Source: Cellulosimicrobium cellulans
GTDB lineage: Bacteria; Actinomycetota; Actinomycetes; Actinomycetales; Cellulomonadaceae
Direction of reading: 5' to 3'
NCBI RefSeq assembly: GCF_001722485.1
Contig: NZ_LWGL01000008.1
Span: 1 to 48,164, forward strand
Length of the DNA stretch: 48,164 bases
A program made the translations under genes and the position numbers. Numbering within the stretch: the stretch's first letter is position 1; each line of letters begins with the position of its first letter. Below, in pieces: positions 11,108 through 21,842 of this stretch. The notes beneath the pieces are model-generated. The model searched no databases, had not been told where the DNA came from, and saw only the letters and a list, made by a program, of their open reading frames with translations.

Positions 11108-11179
11108 GGCCACGCACACAGGCTTCGTCAGCGCGCTCACCCCTCGTCCAGCCCGTATCCCGGGTCCGAGGGGTTTTTT
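11093..11179 (+). terminator. ilvB attenuator (alternative stems and intrinsic terminator)
   Basis: The terminator stem is CCCCTCG (11140-11146) with CGAGGGG (11167-11173) followed at once by six T (11174-11179). Upstream, GAGCGCGC (11093-11100, inside the leader peptide) can pair with GCGCGCTC (11131-11138), and GCTGA (11103-11107) with TCAGC (11128-11132), giving competing folds. A ribosome stalled on the Leu/Val codons would cover the first arm. The rest of the leader (11180-11371) shows no further clear structure by eye. Confidence 0.75.
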
Positions 11180-11371
11180 GTTGCCACCACAACCGCACAG
11201 CACGGCGCGACCGGCCCACCACGGCCCCGCGACTGCCGTCCCCGCGAGACCCGCGGGCACCGGCACAGCACGCGCGAGCAGCACGACCGCACCACGACGG
11301 TCGGCTCCGGCACCGGCGGAGCGCCCCACGGGGCGCCCGCCGGGCCGAGGCCACGACACGCAGGAGACACC

Positions 11372-13264
11372 ATGGCCCAGGGTCACACCCCGGCACCCGC
11401 GCGACCGGACGCCCCCGCGCCGGCCACGGCGCCGAAGCCCGCCCCGACACCGGCGTCCGTCGCGCCCCGGACCGACGCGCGCCGCGCGCAGGTCCTCCCC
11501 GCCGCGACCGCCGGCGAGGAGATGACCGGCGCGCAGTCGATCGTCCGCTCGCTCGAGGAGGTCGGCGCCGAGGTCGTCTTCGGCATCCCGGGCGGGGCGA
11601 TCCTGCCGACGTACGACCCGCTCATGGACTCCCGGCGCCTGCGCCACATCCTCGTGCGCCACGAGCAGGGCGGCGGGCACGCGGCCCAGGGGTACGCGCA
11701 CGCGACCGGCAAGGTCGGCGTGACCATGGCGACGTCGGGCCCGGGCGCGACGAACCTCGTCACGCCCATCGCCGACGCGAACATGGACTCCATCCCGCTC
11801 GTCGCGATCACCGGCCAGGTCGCCGCGGGCGCCATCGGCACGGACGCCTTCCAGGAGGCGGACATCGTCGGCATGACCCTGCCGATCACCAAGCACAACT
11901 TCCTCGTCACCGACCCGGACGAGATCCCGCGCACCATCGCCGAGGCGTTCCACATCGCGTCGACGGGCCGCCCGGGGCCGGTGCTCGTCGACATCGCGAA
12001 GTCCGCCATGCAGTCACGGACGACGTTCTCCTGGCCGCAGGACGTCCGCCTGCCCGGCTACCACCCGGTCACGAAGCCGCACAGCAAGCAGATCCGCGAG
12101 GCCGCGCGCCTCCTGGCCACGTCCCGGCGGCCGGTGCTGTACGTGGGCGGCGGCGTCATCCGCGCGGACGCGTCGGCGGAGCTGCGTCGCCTGGTGGACC
12201 TGTCCGGCGCGGCCGTCGTCACGACCCTCATGGCCCGTGGCGCGGTTCCCGACACCCACCCGCAGAACCTCGGGATGCCCGGCATGCACGGGACCGTGCC
12301 CGCCGTCGCGGCGCTGCAGAAGGCCGACCTCGTCGTGTCGCTCGGTGCGCGCTTCGACGACCGCGTCACCGGCAAGCTCTCGAGCTTCGCGCCGCACGCG
12401 GCGATCGTGCACGCCGACATCGACCCCGCCGAGATCGGCAAGAACCGCGACGTGGACGTCCCCATCGTGGGCGACCTCAAGGAGGTCCTCGCCGACCTCG
12501 TGCCCGAGCTGGAGCGCGAGCACGCCGCGCACGGCAAGCCGGACGTCGAGGCGTGGTGGCGCCAGATCGACGACTGGCGCGAGACCTACCCGCTCGGCTA
12601 CACCGAGCCGGACGACGGCCACCTCGCGCCGCAGTACGTCATCTCGCGGCTCGGTGAGATCGCCGGCCCGGACACGATCTACACCGCGGGCGTCGGCCAG
12701 CACCAGATGTGGGCCGCGCAGTTCATCCGGTACGAGCACCCGCGCACGTGGATCAACTCGGGCGGCCTCGGCACGATGGGCTTCTCGATCCCCGCCGCGA
12801 TGGGCGCGAAGGTCGGACGCCCGGACGCGACCGTGTGGGCGATCGACGGCGACGGCTGCTTCCAGATGACCAACCAGGAGCTCGCCACCTGCACGATCAA
12901 CGAGATCCCCATCAAGGTCGCGCTGATCAACAACAGCTCGCTCGGCATGGTGCGCCAGTGGCAGACCCTGTTCTACGACATGCGCTACTCCAACACCGAC
13001 CTGCACACCGGTCACGGCACCCGGCGCGTGCCCGACTTCGTGAAGCTGGCCGACGCGTACGGGTGCGAGGGCATCCGCGTCGAGTCGGCGGGCGAGGTCG
13101 ACGCGGCGATCAAGCGCGCGATGGAGATCGACGACCGCCCCGTCGTCGTCGACTTCACCGTCTCGCGCGACGCCATGGTGTGGCCGATGGTCGCCGCCGG
13201 CGTGAGCAACGACGACATCCAGTACGCGCGGGGCATCTCGCCCGCGTGGGACCGCGAAGACTGA
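11372..13264 (+). CDS. ilvB: Acetolactate synthase large (catalytic) subunit
   Basis: ThDP-dependent enzyme condensing two pyruvates to acetolactate (valine/leucine) or pyruvate with 2-oxobutyrate (isoleucine). 630 residues: an unconserved Ala/Pro-rich extension of about 48 residues, the Pyr domain ([17 protein letters not shown]) with catalytic Glu E98 in [14 protein letters not shown], a central FAD-binding domain, and the PP domain with GDG at 493-495 and the NN of [15 protein letters not shown]. Start ATG 11372 follows CAGGAGAC. The gene is preceded by the attenuator and followed 20 bases later by ilvN. Chain length and the paired small subunit support the anabolic enzyme rather than catabolic AlsS. 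Confidence 0.97.
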   Translation: MAQGHTPAPARPDAPAPATAPKPAPTPASVAPRTDARRAQVLPAATAGEEMTGAQSIVRSLEEVGAEVVFGIPGGAILPTYDPLMDSRRLRHILVRHEQGGGHAAQGYAHATGKVGVTMATSGPGATNLVTPIADANMDSIPLVAITGQVAAGAIGTDAFQEADIVGMTLPITKHNFLVTDPDEIPRTIAEAFHIASTGRPGPVLVDIAKSAMQSRTTFSWPQDVRLPGYHPVTKPHSKQIREAARLLATSRRPVLYVGGGVIRADASAELRRLVDLSGAAVVTTLMARGAVPDTHPQNLGMPGMHGTVPAVAALQKADLVVSLGARFDDRVTGKLSSFAPHAAIVHADIDPAEIGKNRDVDVPIVGDLKEVLADLVPELEREHAAHGKPDVEAWWRQIDDWRETYPLGYTEPDDGHLAPQYVISRLGEIAGPDTIYTAGVGQHQMWAAQFIRYEHPRTWINSGGLGTMGFSIPAAMGAKVGRPDATVWAIDGDGCFQMTNQELATCTINEIPIKVALINNSSLGMVRQWQTLFYDMRYSNTDLHTGHGTRRVPDFVKLADAYGCEGIRVESAGEVDAAIKRAMEIDDRPVVVDFTVSRDAMVWPMVAAGVSNDDIQYARGISPAWDRED

Positions 13265-13284
13265 GACCGGGGAGAGACCCAGCC

Positions 13285-14935
<1,651 letters not shown>

Positions 14936-14967
14936 GCCATCGCTGAACCGTCCGTGCTCACCTCGAC

Positions 14968-15067
14968 GGGGTGGGTGACGCGTGCTGCGCGGTCTACCAT
15001 CCGCGCCTCGTGCCTCGGCGCTCCCGCCAGGCCCGACCACGACCGCGCAGCACGCGTCACCCACCCC
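14968..15067. repeat. Perfect 27-bp inverted repeat with 46-base spacer downstream of ilvC
   Basis: Bases 14968-14994 are the exact reverse complement of 15041-15067; the arms begin GGGGTGGGTGACGCGT and end in ACGCGTCACCCACCCC. An extra CGA/TCG pair outside is possible with one bulged C. It could be a terminator for ilvC, a dispersed palindromic element or a MITE-like insertion. There is no T tract, no target duplication that I can see, and no gene inside. The remainder of the ilvC-ASCH gap (14936-15204) holds nothing else recognisable. Confidence 0.85.
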
Positions 15068-15204
15068 TCGTGCGTCTCGCCCCTGGGCGCGGGACCGGCC
15101 GCCGTTCCCCGGCGTCGGGCGATCGCGCCACGGGCGGGGCGACACACGGCGGACGAACGTGCCGGGACCGGGCAACTCGCCCGCCGGTGGGGGAGGATGC
15201 CTGC

Positions 15205-15768
15205 ATGACGGCAGCACAGGGGGACGCGATGGCGGGGCGTGAGGACGAGGGCGCGGCGGCGCCCGCGTCGGTCGGCGGCACGGACGAGCAGGCGCGGGCG
15301 ATCCTCGCGTTCTGGGAGGCCGCGCGCCCGAGCGCCGGGATCGGGCGGGTCGGCGTGGTGATCGGCGCCGGGGCTCGCGAAAGCCTGCCCCCGCCGGCGT
15401 GGTCCTTCGGCGACAACCCGCGGCTGGCGGACACGTTGCTCGCCGCCGTGCTGTCGGGCGCCAAGACGGCGACGTCGTCGTCGCTGTGGGAGTACGACGA
15501 CGAGACGCCGGTGCCCGAGAAGGGCGAGCTGTCGATCGTGCTCGACGGCGCGGGGAACCCGCGGGCGCTGATCCGCACCACCTCGGTCGAGATCGTCCCG
15601 TTCGGCGACGTCGGCGCGGAGTTCGCGCTGGCGGAGGGCGAGGGCGACACGACCGGGGACGAGTGGCGCGAGGGACACCGCGGGTACTTCGCCCGCGTGC
15701 TCGACCGCGAGATCGGCGACGACATGCCCGTCGTGTGCGAGCGGTTCGAGCTGCGCTACCCGCGCTGA
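15205..15768 (+). CDS. ASCH domain protein
   Basis: 187-residue protein of the ASCH (PUA-like) fold, whose members are thought to bind RNA or modified nucleosides; some act on N4-acetylcytidine. The core runs from about residue 70: [50 protein letters not shown], then [17 protein letters not shown], the order of this family. Before it comes a domain (residues about 28-65, [13 protein letters not shown]) typical of the longer YhfF/DUF984-like type. Start ATG 15205 follows GGGGGAGG. It interrupts the branched-chain block without an obvious link to it. Exact function is unknown. Confidence 0.82.
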   Translation: MTAAQGDAMAGREDEGAAAPASVGGTDEQARAILAFWEAARPSAGIGRVGVVIGAGARESLPPPAWSFGDNPRLADTLLAAVLSGAKTATSSSLWEYDDETPVPEKGELSIVLDGAGNPRALIRTTSVEIVPFGDVGAEFALAEGEGDTTGDEWREGHRGYFARVLDREIGDDMPVVCERFELRYPR

Positions 15769-15825
15769 CCGGGGGCATCTCGTCCGAGAGGTGAGACCGC
15801 CGTCCCGGCACGTGGTTGGCGGGCG

Positions 15826-15831
15826 TAGGGT
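15826..15831 (+). promoter_or_regulatory. Predicted -10 box of leaderless leuB
   Basis: TAGGGT lies 7 bases before the leuB ATG; no Shine-Dalgarno sequence is present between them. Confidence 0.5.
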
Positions 15832-15838
15832 CGGCGGC

Positions 15839-16882
15839 ATGACGCGCACCATCGACCTGGCGGTCGTCGCCGGGGACGGCATCGGGACCGAGGTCGTCGA
15901 GCAGGGCCTGGCCGTGCTCGAGGCCGTCGTGGCGGGCTCGGACGTCAAGGTCACGACGACGCCGTTCGACCTGGGCGCGCGCCGCTGGCACGCGACGGGG
16001 GAGACCCTGACGGACGCGGACCTCGAGGCGATCCGCGGGCACGACGCGATCCTGCTGGGCGCGATCGGCGACCCGAGCGTCCCCTCGGGCGTCCTCGAGC
16101 GCGGCCTGCTGCTCAAGCTCCGCTTCGCGCTCGACCACTACGTGAACCTGCGCCCCGGCAAGCTGTACCCGGGCGTCACGTCCCCGCTCGCGAACCCGGG
16201 CGAGATCGACTTCGTCGTCGTGCGCGAGGGCACCGAGGGCCCGTACGTCGGCAACGGCGGCGCGCTGCGCACCGGCACGCCGCACGAGATCGCGACCGAG
16301 GTGTCGGTCAACACCGCGTTCGGCGTCGAGCGCGTCGTGCGCGACGCGTTCGCCCGTGCCCAGGCGCGCCCGCGCAAGCACCTCACGCTCGTGCACAAGC
16401 ACAACGTCCTCGTGCACGCCGGCCACCTGTGGCGCCGCACCGTCGAGGCCGTGAACGCGGAGTTCCCCGACGTCACGACGGACTACCTGCACGTGGACGC
16501 CGCGACGATCTTCCTCACGACGAACCCGTCGCGCTTCGACGTCATCGTCACGGACAACCTGTTCGGCGACATCCTCACGGACCAGGCGGCCGCGATCACC
16601 GGCGGCATCGGCCTGGCCGCGTCGGCGAACATCAACCCGGACCGCACCGCGCCGTCGATGTTCGAGCCGGTCCACGGCTCGGCGCCCGACATCGCGGGCC
16701 AGGGCAAGGCCGACCCGACGGCGACCGTGCTGTCCGTCGCCCTGCTGCTCGACCACCTGGGCCTGGCCGACGAGGCACGCCGCGTCGAGGCCGCCGTCGC
16801 TGCCGACCTCGTCGAGCGGGAAAGCCGAGTACGCTCGACGGCCGAGGTGGGCCGCGAGCTCGCCGCTCGCGTCGCCGGCTGA
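15839..16882 (+). CDS. leuB: 3-isopropylmalate dehydrogenase
   Basis: NAD-dependent oxidative decarboxylation of 3-isopropylmalate in leucine synthesis. 347 residues of the isocitrate/isopropylmalate dehydrogenase fold: [17 protein letters not shown] at the N-terminus, the substrate-binding [16 protein letters not shown] (Leu-rather than Ser-based, as in LeuB), [14 protein letters not shown], the HKHNV lysine region, and [15 protein letters not shown] with the metal-binding aspartates, then [24 protein letters not shown] 15839 suits the leaderless TAGGGT promoter. No leuA, leuC or leuD is in the window. It has its own promoter and is separate from ilvC. Confidence 0.96.
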   Translation: MTRTIDLAVVAGDGIGTEVVEQGLAVLEAVVAGSDVKVTTTPFDLGARRWHATGETLTDADLEAIRGHDAILLGAIGDPSVPSGVLERGLLLKLRFALDHYVNLRPGKLYPGVTSPLANPGEIDFVVVREGTEGPYVGNGGALRTGTPHEIATEVSVNTAFGVERVVRDAFARAQARPRKHLTLVHKHNVLVHAGHLWRRTVEAVNAEFPDVTTDYLHVDAATIFLTTNPSRFDVIVTDNLFGDILTDQAAAITGGIGLAASANINPDRTAPSMFEPVHGSAPDIAGQGKADPTATVLSVALLLDHLGLADEARRVEAAVAADLVERESRVRSTAEVGRELAARVAG

Positions 16883-17079
16883 CCGCGCCGGTCACCCGTG
16901 ACCGCCGCCCGCGCCTCGTGCCGGGCGGGACGGTCCTCGCCTCGGTCGTCGTCCCCCGGACCGGAACCCCTTCGTTTCGACCCGGTGACGCCGTGCCGCG
17001 CCGTGCTGCCCTCCCCGGGCCTGCCGGACGTGGAAAACTAGGCGGAGACCACCCGGGTCACCAGGTGAAAGGCCTCAAG

Positions 17080-18216
17080 ATGAGCACCCCGCTTGCAGCG
17101 CAGCACGAGCCGTCCTCCTCGACGGAGGACCTCATCGCCCTGTTCGACGTCCGCCGCTCGGACACGCCGCGTCCCGTGGAGGAGCGCGAGGCCGCGATCG
17201 CGGCGCCGAAGTTCGGCACCGTCTTCACGGACCACATGGCGCGGATCAGCTGGAACTCGACCGACGGGTGGACCGACCGTCGTATCGAGAAGTACGGCCC
17301 GCTCCAGCTCGACCCGGCGACCGCCGTCCTGCACTACGCGCAGGAGATCTTCGAGGGCATGAAGGCGTACCGGCACGCCGACGGGTCCGTGTGGACCTTC
17401 CGTCCCGAGGCGAACGCCGAGCGCTTCGCGCGCTCCGCGCACCGCCTCGCCCTGCCGGCGCTCCCCGTCGCCGACTTCGTCGCCTCGATCACGGCGCTCG
17501 TGCGCACGGACGTCGACTGGGTGCCCTCGGGGGAGGAGGCGAGCCTGTACCTGCGCCCCTTCATGTACGCGTCGGAGGCGTTCCTCGGCGTGCGGCCGTC
17601 GCTCGAGGCGGAGTACCTCGTCATCGCCTCGCCCGTCGGCCCGTACTTCTCCGGCGGCGTGAAGCCGGTGTCGATCTGGGTCGACCGCGAGTACAGCCGC
17701 GCCGGCGCGGGCGGCACGGGCGCGGCCAAGTGCGGCGGCAACTACGCCTCGAGCCTCCTGCCCCAGATGGTGGCGCAGCAGCACGGGTGCGAGCAGGTGT
17801 GCTTCCTCGACTCGGCGACGCGCACGCACCTCGAGGAGCTCGGCGGCATGAACGTGTTCGTCGTGCGCGCCGACGGCTCCGTCGAGACGCCCGAGCTCAC
17901 CGGCTCGATCCTCGAAGGCGTCACGCGGTCGTCGATCATCCAGCTGCTCACCGACCGCGGGCACGAGGTCGTCGAGCGCCGTATCCCGCTCGACGAGCTC
18001 CTGGACGGCATCCGCGACGGCTCGGTGACCGAGGTCTTCGCGTGCGGCACGGCCGCCGTCATCACGCCGATCGGCCGGCTCGCGGGCTCGGACTTCGACG
18101 TGACCATCGCCGACGGCGGCGCCGGGCAGCTCACCATGGCCGTCCGCACGGAGCTCACGGACATCCAGACCGGCCGGTCCGCGGACCGGCACGGCTGGCT
18201 GCGCCGCCTCGCCTGA
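17080..18216 (+). CDS. ilvE: Branched-chain amino acid aminotransferase
   Basis: PLP-dependent last step of valine, leucine and isoleucine synthesis (and first step of their breakdown). 378 residues, fold-type IV, with the PLP lysine K217 in GTGAAKCGGNYA and the cofactor-phosphate region ACGTAAVITPIG; EIFEGMKAYRHADG and YLRPFMYASEAFLGVRPS are characteristic of the eukaryote/actinobacterial long subgroup. Start ATG 17080 follows GGTGAAAGG. It lies 197 bases after leuB; that gap holds a short palindrome (16889-16904) but no clear leader peptide. It converges on the DUF6069 gene with 13 bases between stops. Confidence 0.96.
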   Translation: MSTPLAAQHEPSSSTEDLIALFDVRRSDTPRPVEEREAAIAAPKFGTVFTDHMARISWNSTDGWTDRRIEKYGPLQLDPATAVLHYAQEIFEGMKAYRHADGSVWTFRPEANAERFARSAHRLALPALPVADFVASITALVRTDVDWVPSGEEASLYLRPFMYASEAFLGVRPSLEAEYLVIASPVGPYFSGGVKPVSIWVDREYSRAGAGGTGAAKCGGNYASSLLPQMVAQQHGCEQVCFLDSATRTHLEELGGMNVFVVRADGSVETPELTGSILEGVTRSSIIQLLTDRGHEVVERRIPLDELLDGIRDGSVTEVFACGTAAVITPIGRLAGSDFDVTIADGGAGQLTMAVRTELTDIQTGRSADRHGWLRRLA

Positions 18217-18229
18217 GCCCGCGCGCCGG

Positions 18230-18823
18230 TCAGACGGCGGGGCGCCGCACGATCGTGCGCCCCGCCACCCCGGCGAGCAGCGACCAGACCGCGACGCCGA
18301 TGAGCAGGTTCACGACGCCGGACAGCGCCGCCGCGGTCAGGTCGCTCGTCCAGGCGAACGGCAGCACCGCGATCACGACGATGACGAGCGCCATGATCCA
18401 GCCGAAGAACGCCCGCGGGCGCGGGGTGCTGAGGATGAGCAGGTGCAGCAGCCCGGCGGCCAGCAGGGCGAGGATGGCGCCGTCGATCGCGTAGGCCGCC
18501 TGCTGCGACCCGGTCGCGAAGAGGTCCGGCGGGGGCACGAGGGCGACCTGGAAGATCCGCTCGAACACGAGCACGGCGATGAGCCCGATGAGGGCGGCGA
18601 CGAGGGCGGTCGCGGCGGCGCCCGCCCAGAACCGTCCCGCCTCGACCGTGAGCCGCGGGTCGGACGCGCTGGCCTCGCGCTGCGGCGCGGGGAAGTCGCC
18701 GCGCGTGTCCGCGGACGGCGGGACGGACGGCGGAGGTCCGTAGGCGCCGCCGGCGGGCTGCGCGGGCGGCTGTCCGTACGGCCTGGTGTCGCGCTGCGGG
18801 TCGTAGCCGGTGGGGTCGCTCAT
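18230..18823 (-). CDS. Four-helix membrane protein (DUF6069-like)
   Basis: 197 residues. A Pro/Gly/Gln-rich cytoplasmic N-terminus (about 1-65, YGQPPAQPAGGAYGPPPS) precedes four transmembrane helices (about 70-95, 113-136, 140-161, 166-190). The pattern RFWAGAAATALVAAL, LLHLLILSTPRPRAFFGWI resembles the actinobacterial DUF6069 family. Function unknown. Start ATG 18823 follows GAGGGAG on the minus strand; the frame extends to 18946, but that stretch overlaps the divergent cimA leader region and has no family match. Its stop lies 13 bases from that of ilvE. Confidence 0.75.
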   Translation of the reverse strand: MSDPTGYDPQRDTRPYGQPPAQPAGGAYGPPPSVPPSADTRGDFPAPQREASASDPRLTVEAGRFWAGAAATALVAALIGLIAVLVFERIFQVALVPPPDLFATGSQQAAYAIDGAILALLAAGLLHLLILSTPRPRAFFGWIMALVIVVIAVLPFAWTSDLTAAALSGVVNLLIGVAVWSLLAGVAGRTIVRRPAV

Positions 18824-18937
18824 GGTCACTCCCTCGGTCGGTCCGGTCGCTGCGTGCGTGCGGCGCGCCGGCCGGACGGCTGCCCACTGGGTGGACGCCG
18901 CGACCGGCGTGCCGGGACCTGTGGCACCATGTGCTCT

Positions 18938-18970
18938 GTGACACACGTCTCACCGCTCATTATCGAGTAG
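18938..18970 (+). CDS. cimA leader peptide (attenuation peptide)
   Basis: A 10-codon frame, GTG to TAG, encoding MTHVSPLIIE. The Leu-Ile-Ile run just before the stop matches the isoleucine pathway fed by cimA, and includes the rare codon ATT. It is followed directly by a hairpin and an intrinsic terminator before cimA, the same plan as at ilvB. A possible -10 (CACCAT, 18925-18930) lies 7 bases before the GTG, so it too may be leaderless, though this box is weak. Confidence 0.7.
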   Translation: MTHVSPLIIE

Positions 18971-19027
18971 CGCGTCCGGAAGCACTCGTCGGACGCGCAG
19001 ACCTCCCGCACCCCGGGGGGTCTTTTT
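18971..19027 (+). terminator. cimA attenuator: anti-terminator hairpin and intrinsic terminator
   Basis: CGCGTCCG (18971-18978) pairs with CGGACGCG (18990-18997) immediately after the leader stop. Next, GACCTCCC (19000-19007) pairs with GGGGGGTC (19015-19022, one G-T pair), followed by five T (19023-19027). The tail TTTTTGTTGCC is the same as after the ilvB terminator. The order leader peptide, stem, terminator, gene is seen in the sequence; attenuation by isoleucyl/leucyl-tRNA supply is inferred. Confidence 0.7.
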
Positions 19028-19091
19028 GTTGCCGGGCACCACCCGAGCCCGGCGCGCGGCTCCACCCCAGCGATCGGCAGGAAGAGGCACC

Positions 19092-20741
19092 ATGACCTCG
19101 CAGACGACCCCCGTGACGACTCCGCGGGTCTTCCACGTCTACGACACGACCCTGCGCGACGGCGCGCAGCAGGAGGGCATGAACCTCTCCGTCGCCGACA
19201 AGCTCGCGATCGCGCCGCTGCTCGACGAGCTGGGCGTCGGGTTCGTCGAGGGCGGGTGGCCGGGTGCGGTCCCGAAGGACACCGAGTTCTTCCGCCGCGC
19301 CGCGAAGGAGCTGACGCTGCGCCACGCGGTCCTCGCCGCGTTCGGGGCGACGCGCAAGGCCGGCGTGCGCGCGTTCGACGACCCCCAGGTGCGCGCCCTG
19401 CTCGACTCCGAGGCGCCCGTCGTCACGCTCGTCGCCAAGTCCGACGTCCGCCACGTCGAGCGCGCGCTGCGCACGACGCCCGACGAGGGTCTCGCGATGA
19501 TCACCGACACGGTGTCGTTCCTCGTCGCGGAGGGCCGCCGCGTCGTCGTCGACGCGGAGCACTTCTTCGACGGCTACCGGTACGACGCCGCGTTCACGCG
19601 CGCCGCGGTGACGGCCGCGTTCGAGGCCGGTGCCGAGGTCGTCGCGCTGTGCGACACCAACGGCGGCATGCTGCCCACGTGGGTCGCGGAGACCGTCACC
19701 GAGCTGCGCGACGCGATCGGCCTCCCGCACGGGAAAGACGCGCTGCCGGGCGACCCGCTGCTCGGCATGCACGCGCACAACGACTCCGGCTGCGCCGTCG
19801 CCAACACGCTCGCCGCCGTCGAGGCAGGCGCGGCGCACGTGCAGGGCACGGTCAACGGGTACGGCGAGCGCACCGGCAACGTCGACCTCCTCACGGTCGT
19901 CGCCAACCTCGAGCTCAAGCACGGCCTGCGCACGCTCGCCGGGGAAGGGCTGGAGGACGCGACGCGCATCGCGCACGCGGTCAGCGAGATCACGAACATC
20001 TCGCCGTACGCCCGCCAGCCCTACGTCGGCGCCAGCGCGTTCGCGCACAAGGCCGGCCTGCACGCGAGCGCCATCAAGGTCGACCCGGACCTGTACCAGC
20101 ACATCGACCCGACGACGGTCGGCAACGACATCCGCATGCTGATCTCCGACATGGCCGGCCGCGCGTCCATCGAGCTCAAGGGCCGCGAGCTGGGGTTCGA
20201 CCTCGCAGGCCAGGGCGAGCTGCTCACGCGCGTGACGAACCGCGTGAAGGACGACGAGGCGCGCGGCTACACGTACGAGGCGGCCGACGCGTCGTTCGAG
20301 CTGCTGCTGCGCGAGGAGATCGCGGGGGAGCGGCCGGGATACTTCCGCGTCGAGAGCTGGCGGACCATCGTCGAGCGCGCGGGTGGCCGGGGGACCGAGG
20401 CCAAGGCCGAGGCGACCGTCAAGCTCCACGCGGGCGGCGAGCGCATCGTCACGACCGGCGAGGGCAACGGACCGGTCAACGCCCTCGACCAGGCGTTGCG
20501 CCTCGCGCTCACGCGCGTGTACCCGGAGATCGAGGCGTACGAGCTCATCGACTTCAAGGTCCGCATCCTCGACACCGAGCAGGGCACCGACGCGATCACT
20601 CGCGTGCTCATCGAGACCACGGACGGTGCGTCGTCGTGGTCGACCGTCGGCGTCGGGCCGAACCTCATCGAGGCGGCGTGGGAGGCATTGACGGACTCCG
20701 CGATCTTCGGGCTCGTGCACGCGGGGGTCGAGCCGCGCTGA
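19092..20741 (+). CDS. cimA: Citramalate synthase
   Basis: Condenses pyruvate with acetyl-CoA to (R)-citramalate, the threonine-independent route to 2-oxobutyrate and isoleucine. 549 residues: TIM-barrel domain starting YDTTLRDGAQQEGMNLSVADKL (17-38), the divalent-metal motif HAHND with H227 and H229, SGCAVANTLAAVEAGA, NGYGERTGNVDL, then a linker and a C-terminal LeuA-type allosteric dimer domain (about 400-535). The DGAQQEGM form and long chain favour CimA over 2-isopropylmalate or homocitrate synthase. Start ATG 19092 follows CAGGAAGAGG. The preceding leader/attenuator with Ile codons supports an isoleucine role. Confidence 0.92.
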   Translation: MTSQTTPVTTPRVFHVYDTTLRDGAQQEGMNLSVADKLAIAPLLDELGVGFVEGGWPGAVPKDTEFFRRAAKELTLRHAVLAAFGATRKAGVRAFDDPQVRALLDSEAPVVTLVAKSDVRHVERALRTTPDEGLAMITDTVSFLVAEGRRVVVDAEHFFDGYRYDAAFTRAAVTAAFEAGAEVVALCDTNGGMLPTWVAETVTELRDAIGLPHGKDALPGDPLLGMHAHNDSGCAVANTLAAVEAGAAHVQGTVNGYGERTGNVDLLTVVANLELKHGLRTLAGEGLEDATRIAHAVSEITNISPYARQPYVGASAFAHKAGLHASAIKVDPDLYQHIDPTTVGNDIRMLISDMAGRASIELKGRELGFDLAGQGELLTRVTNRVKDDEARGYTYEAADASFELLLREEIAGERPGYFRVESWRTIVERAGGRGTEAKAEATVKLHAGGERIVTTGEGNGPVNALDQALRLALTRVYPEIEAYELIDFKVRILDTEQGTDAITRVLIETTDGASSWSTVGVGPNLIEAAWEALTDSAIFGLVHAGVEPR

Positions 20742-20770
20742 GCGGGGTCGGCACCGTGCGGCGTCGGGCT

Positions 20771-20776
20771 TAGGCT
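20771..20776 (+). promoter_or_regulatory. Predicted -10 box of the lipoate ligase-like gene
   Basis: TAGGCT lies 6 bases before GTG 20783, another leaderless arrangement; it begins 29 bases after the cimA stop. Confidence 0.5.
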
Positions 20777-20782
20777 GGGCGG

Positions 20783-21832
20783 GTGCGCGGTGAGTACAAG
20801 GTCCCCGGTGGCAAGCTCGTGGCGGTCGACGTCGAGGTGGAGGCCGGGCGGCTCGCCCGCGTCGCGCTGAGCGGCGACTTCTTCCTCGAGCCCGACGACG
20901 CGCTCGAGGACATCGACCGCGCCCTGACGGGCATGCCCGAGACGGCGACGGTCGCCCAGCTGGCCGACGCCGTCCGCCGGTCGCTCGACGACGGCGTGTC
21001 GATGATCGGGTTCTCGCCCGACGCCGTCGCGATCGCCGTGCGACGCGCGCTCGGCCGGGCGACGGGCTGGGACGACCACGAGTTCGAGATCGTGCACGAG
21101 GGGCCGGAGTCGCCGGCGATGCACCTCGCGCTGGACCAGGTGCTCACCGAGGAGCTCGACGCCGGGCACCGCCGCCCGACGCTGCGCATCTGGGAGTGGG
21201 GCGCGCCGGCCGTGATTATCGGGTCGTTCCAGTCGCTGCGCAACGAGGTCGACGCCGAGGGCGCCGAGCGGCACGGCGTGACGGTCGTGCGCCGCATCTC
21301 CGGCGGCGGTGCGATGTTCGTCGAGCCGGGCAACACGATCACGTACTCGCTGTACGTGCCGGGCTCGCTCGTCGAAGGGCTGAGCTTCGAGCGGTCGTAC
21401 GCGTTCCTCGACGACTGGGTGCTCGGCGCGCTCGCCGACGTCGGGGTCGAGGCCACGTACAAGCCGCTCAACGACATCGCGTCGCCTGCGGGCAAGATCG
21501 CCGGCGCCGCGCAGAAGCGCCTGCGCGGGGGAGCGGTGCTCCACCACGTGACGATGGCGTACGACATCGACGCGGCGAAGATGACCGAAGTGCTGCGCAT
21601 CGGCCGCGAGAAGCTGTCCGACAAGGGCACGACGAGCGCGAACAAGCGCGTCGACCCGGTGCGGTCGCAGACGGGCATGGCGCGCGAGGACGTCATCGAG
21701 GCGTTCAAGGCGCACTTCCGCTCGCGCTACCGCACCGTCGAGGGCAAGGTCACGCCGGAGGAGCGGGAGCGGGCCGAGGAGCTCGCCCGCACGAAGTTCT
21801 CGAGCCCGGAGTGGACCGCGCGCGTCCCCTGA
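20783..21832 (+). CDS. Lipoate-protein ligase family protein with N-terminal accessory domain
   Basis: 349 residues. The N-terminal about 85 residues (GEYKVPGGKLVAVDVEV, LSGDFFLEPDDALEDIDRAL) resemble the lipoate-ligase accessory domain, here placed before the catalytic domain. The LplA/LipB-type domain follows, with LRIWEWGAPAVIIGSFQSL, RRISGGGAMFVEPGNTITYSL (carrier-binding RRxSGGG) and the active-site lysine region NDIASPAGKIAGAAQK. It likely attaches lipoate or octanoate to lipoyl domains, but could be an amidotransferase. Start GTG 20783 behind a TAGGCT box. It converges on the dehydrogenase gene with 10 bases between stops. Confidence 0.85.
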   Translation: MRGEYKVPGGKLVAVDVEVEAGRLARVALSGDFFLEPDDALEDIDRALTGMPETATVAQLADAVRRSLDDGVSMIGFSPDAVAIAVRRALGRATGWDDHEFEIVHEGPESPAMHLALDQVLTEELDAGHRRPTLRIWEWGAPAVIIGSFQSLRNEVDAEGAERHGVTVVRRISGGGAMFVEPGNTITYSLYVPGSLVEGLSFERSYAFLDDWVLGALADVGVEATYKPLNDIASPAGKIAGAAQKRLRGGAVLHHVTMAYDIDAAKMTEVLRIGREKLSDKGTTSANKRVDPVRSQTGMAREDVIEAFKAHFRSRYRTVEGKVTPEERERAEELARTKFSSPEWTARVP

Positions 21833-21842
21833 CCGGGCGCGG

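Noticed and set aside
14954-15208. Small frames through the inverted repeat behind ilvC
   Set aside because: They are created by the repeat arms (both arms encode similar words), have no ribosome binding site and run into the ASCH gene region.
16889-16904. Palindrome CGGTCACCCGTGACCG after leuB as an operator or terminator
   Set aside because: Only a 7-bp stem with a 2-base centre, single copy here and no T tract; too weak to call.
16883-17079. Possible third leader peptide or attenuator before ilvE
   Set aside because: I looked for a short Leu/Ile/Val-coding frame followed by a terminator; the Val-rich stretch near 16930-16960 belongs to a long frame and no T-tailed hairpin follows.
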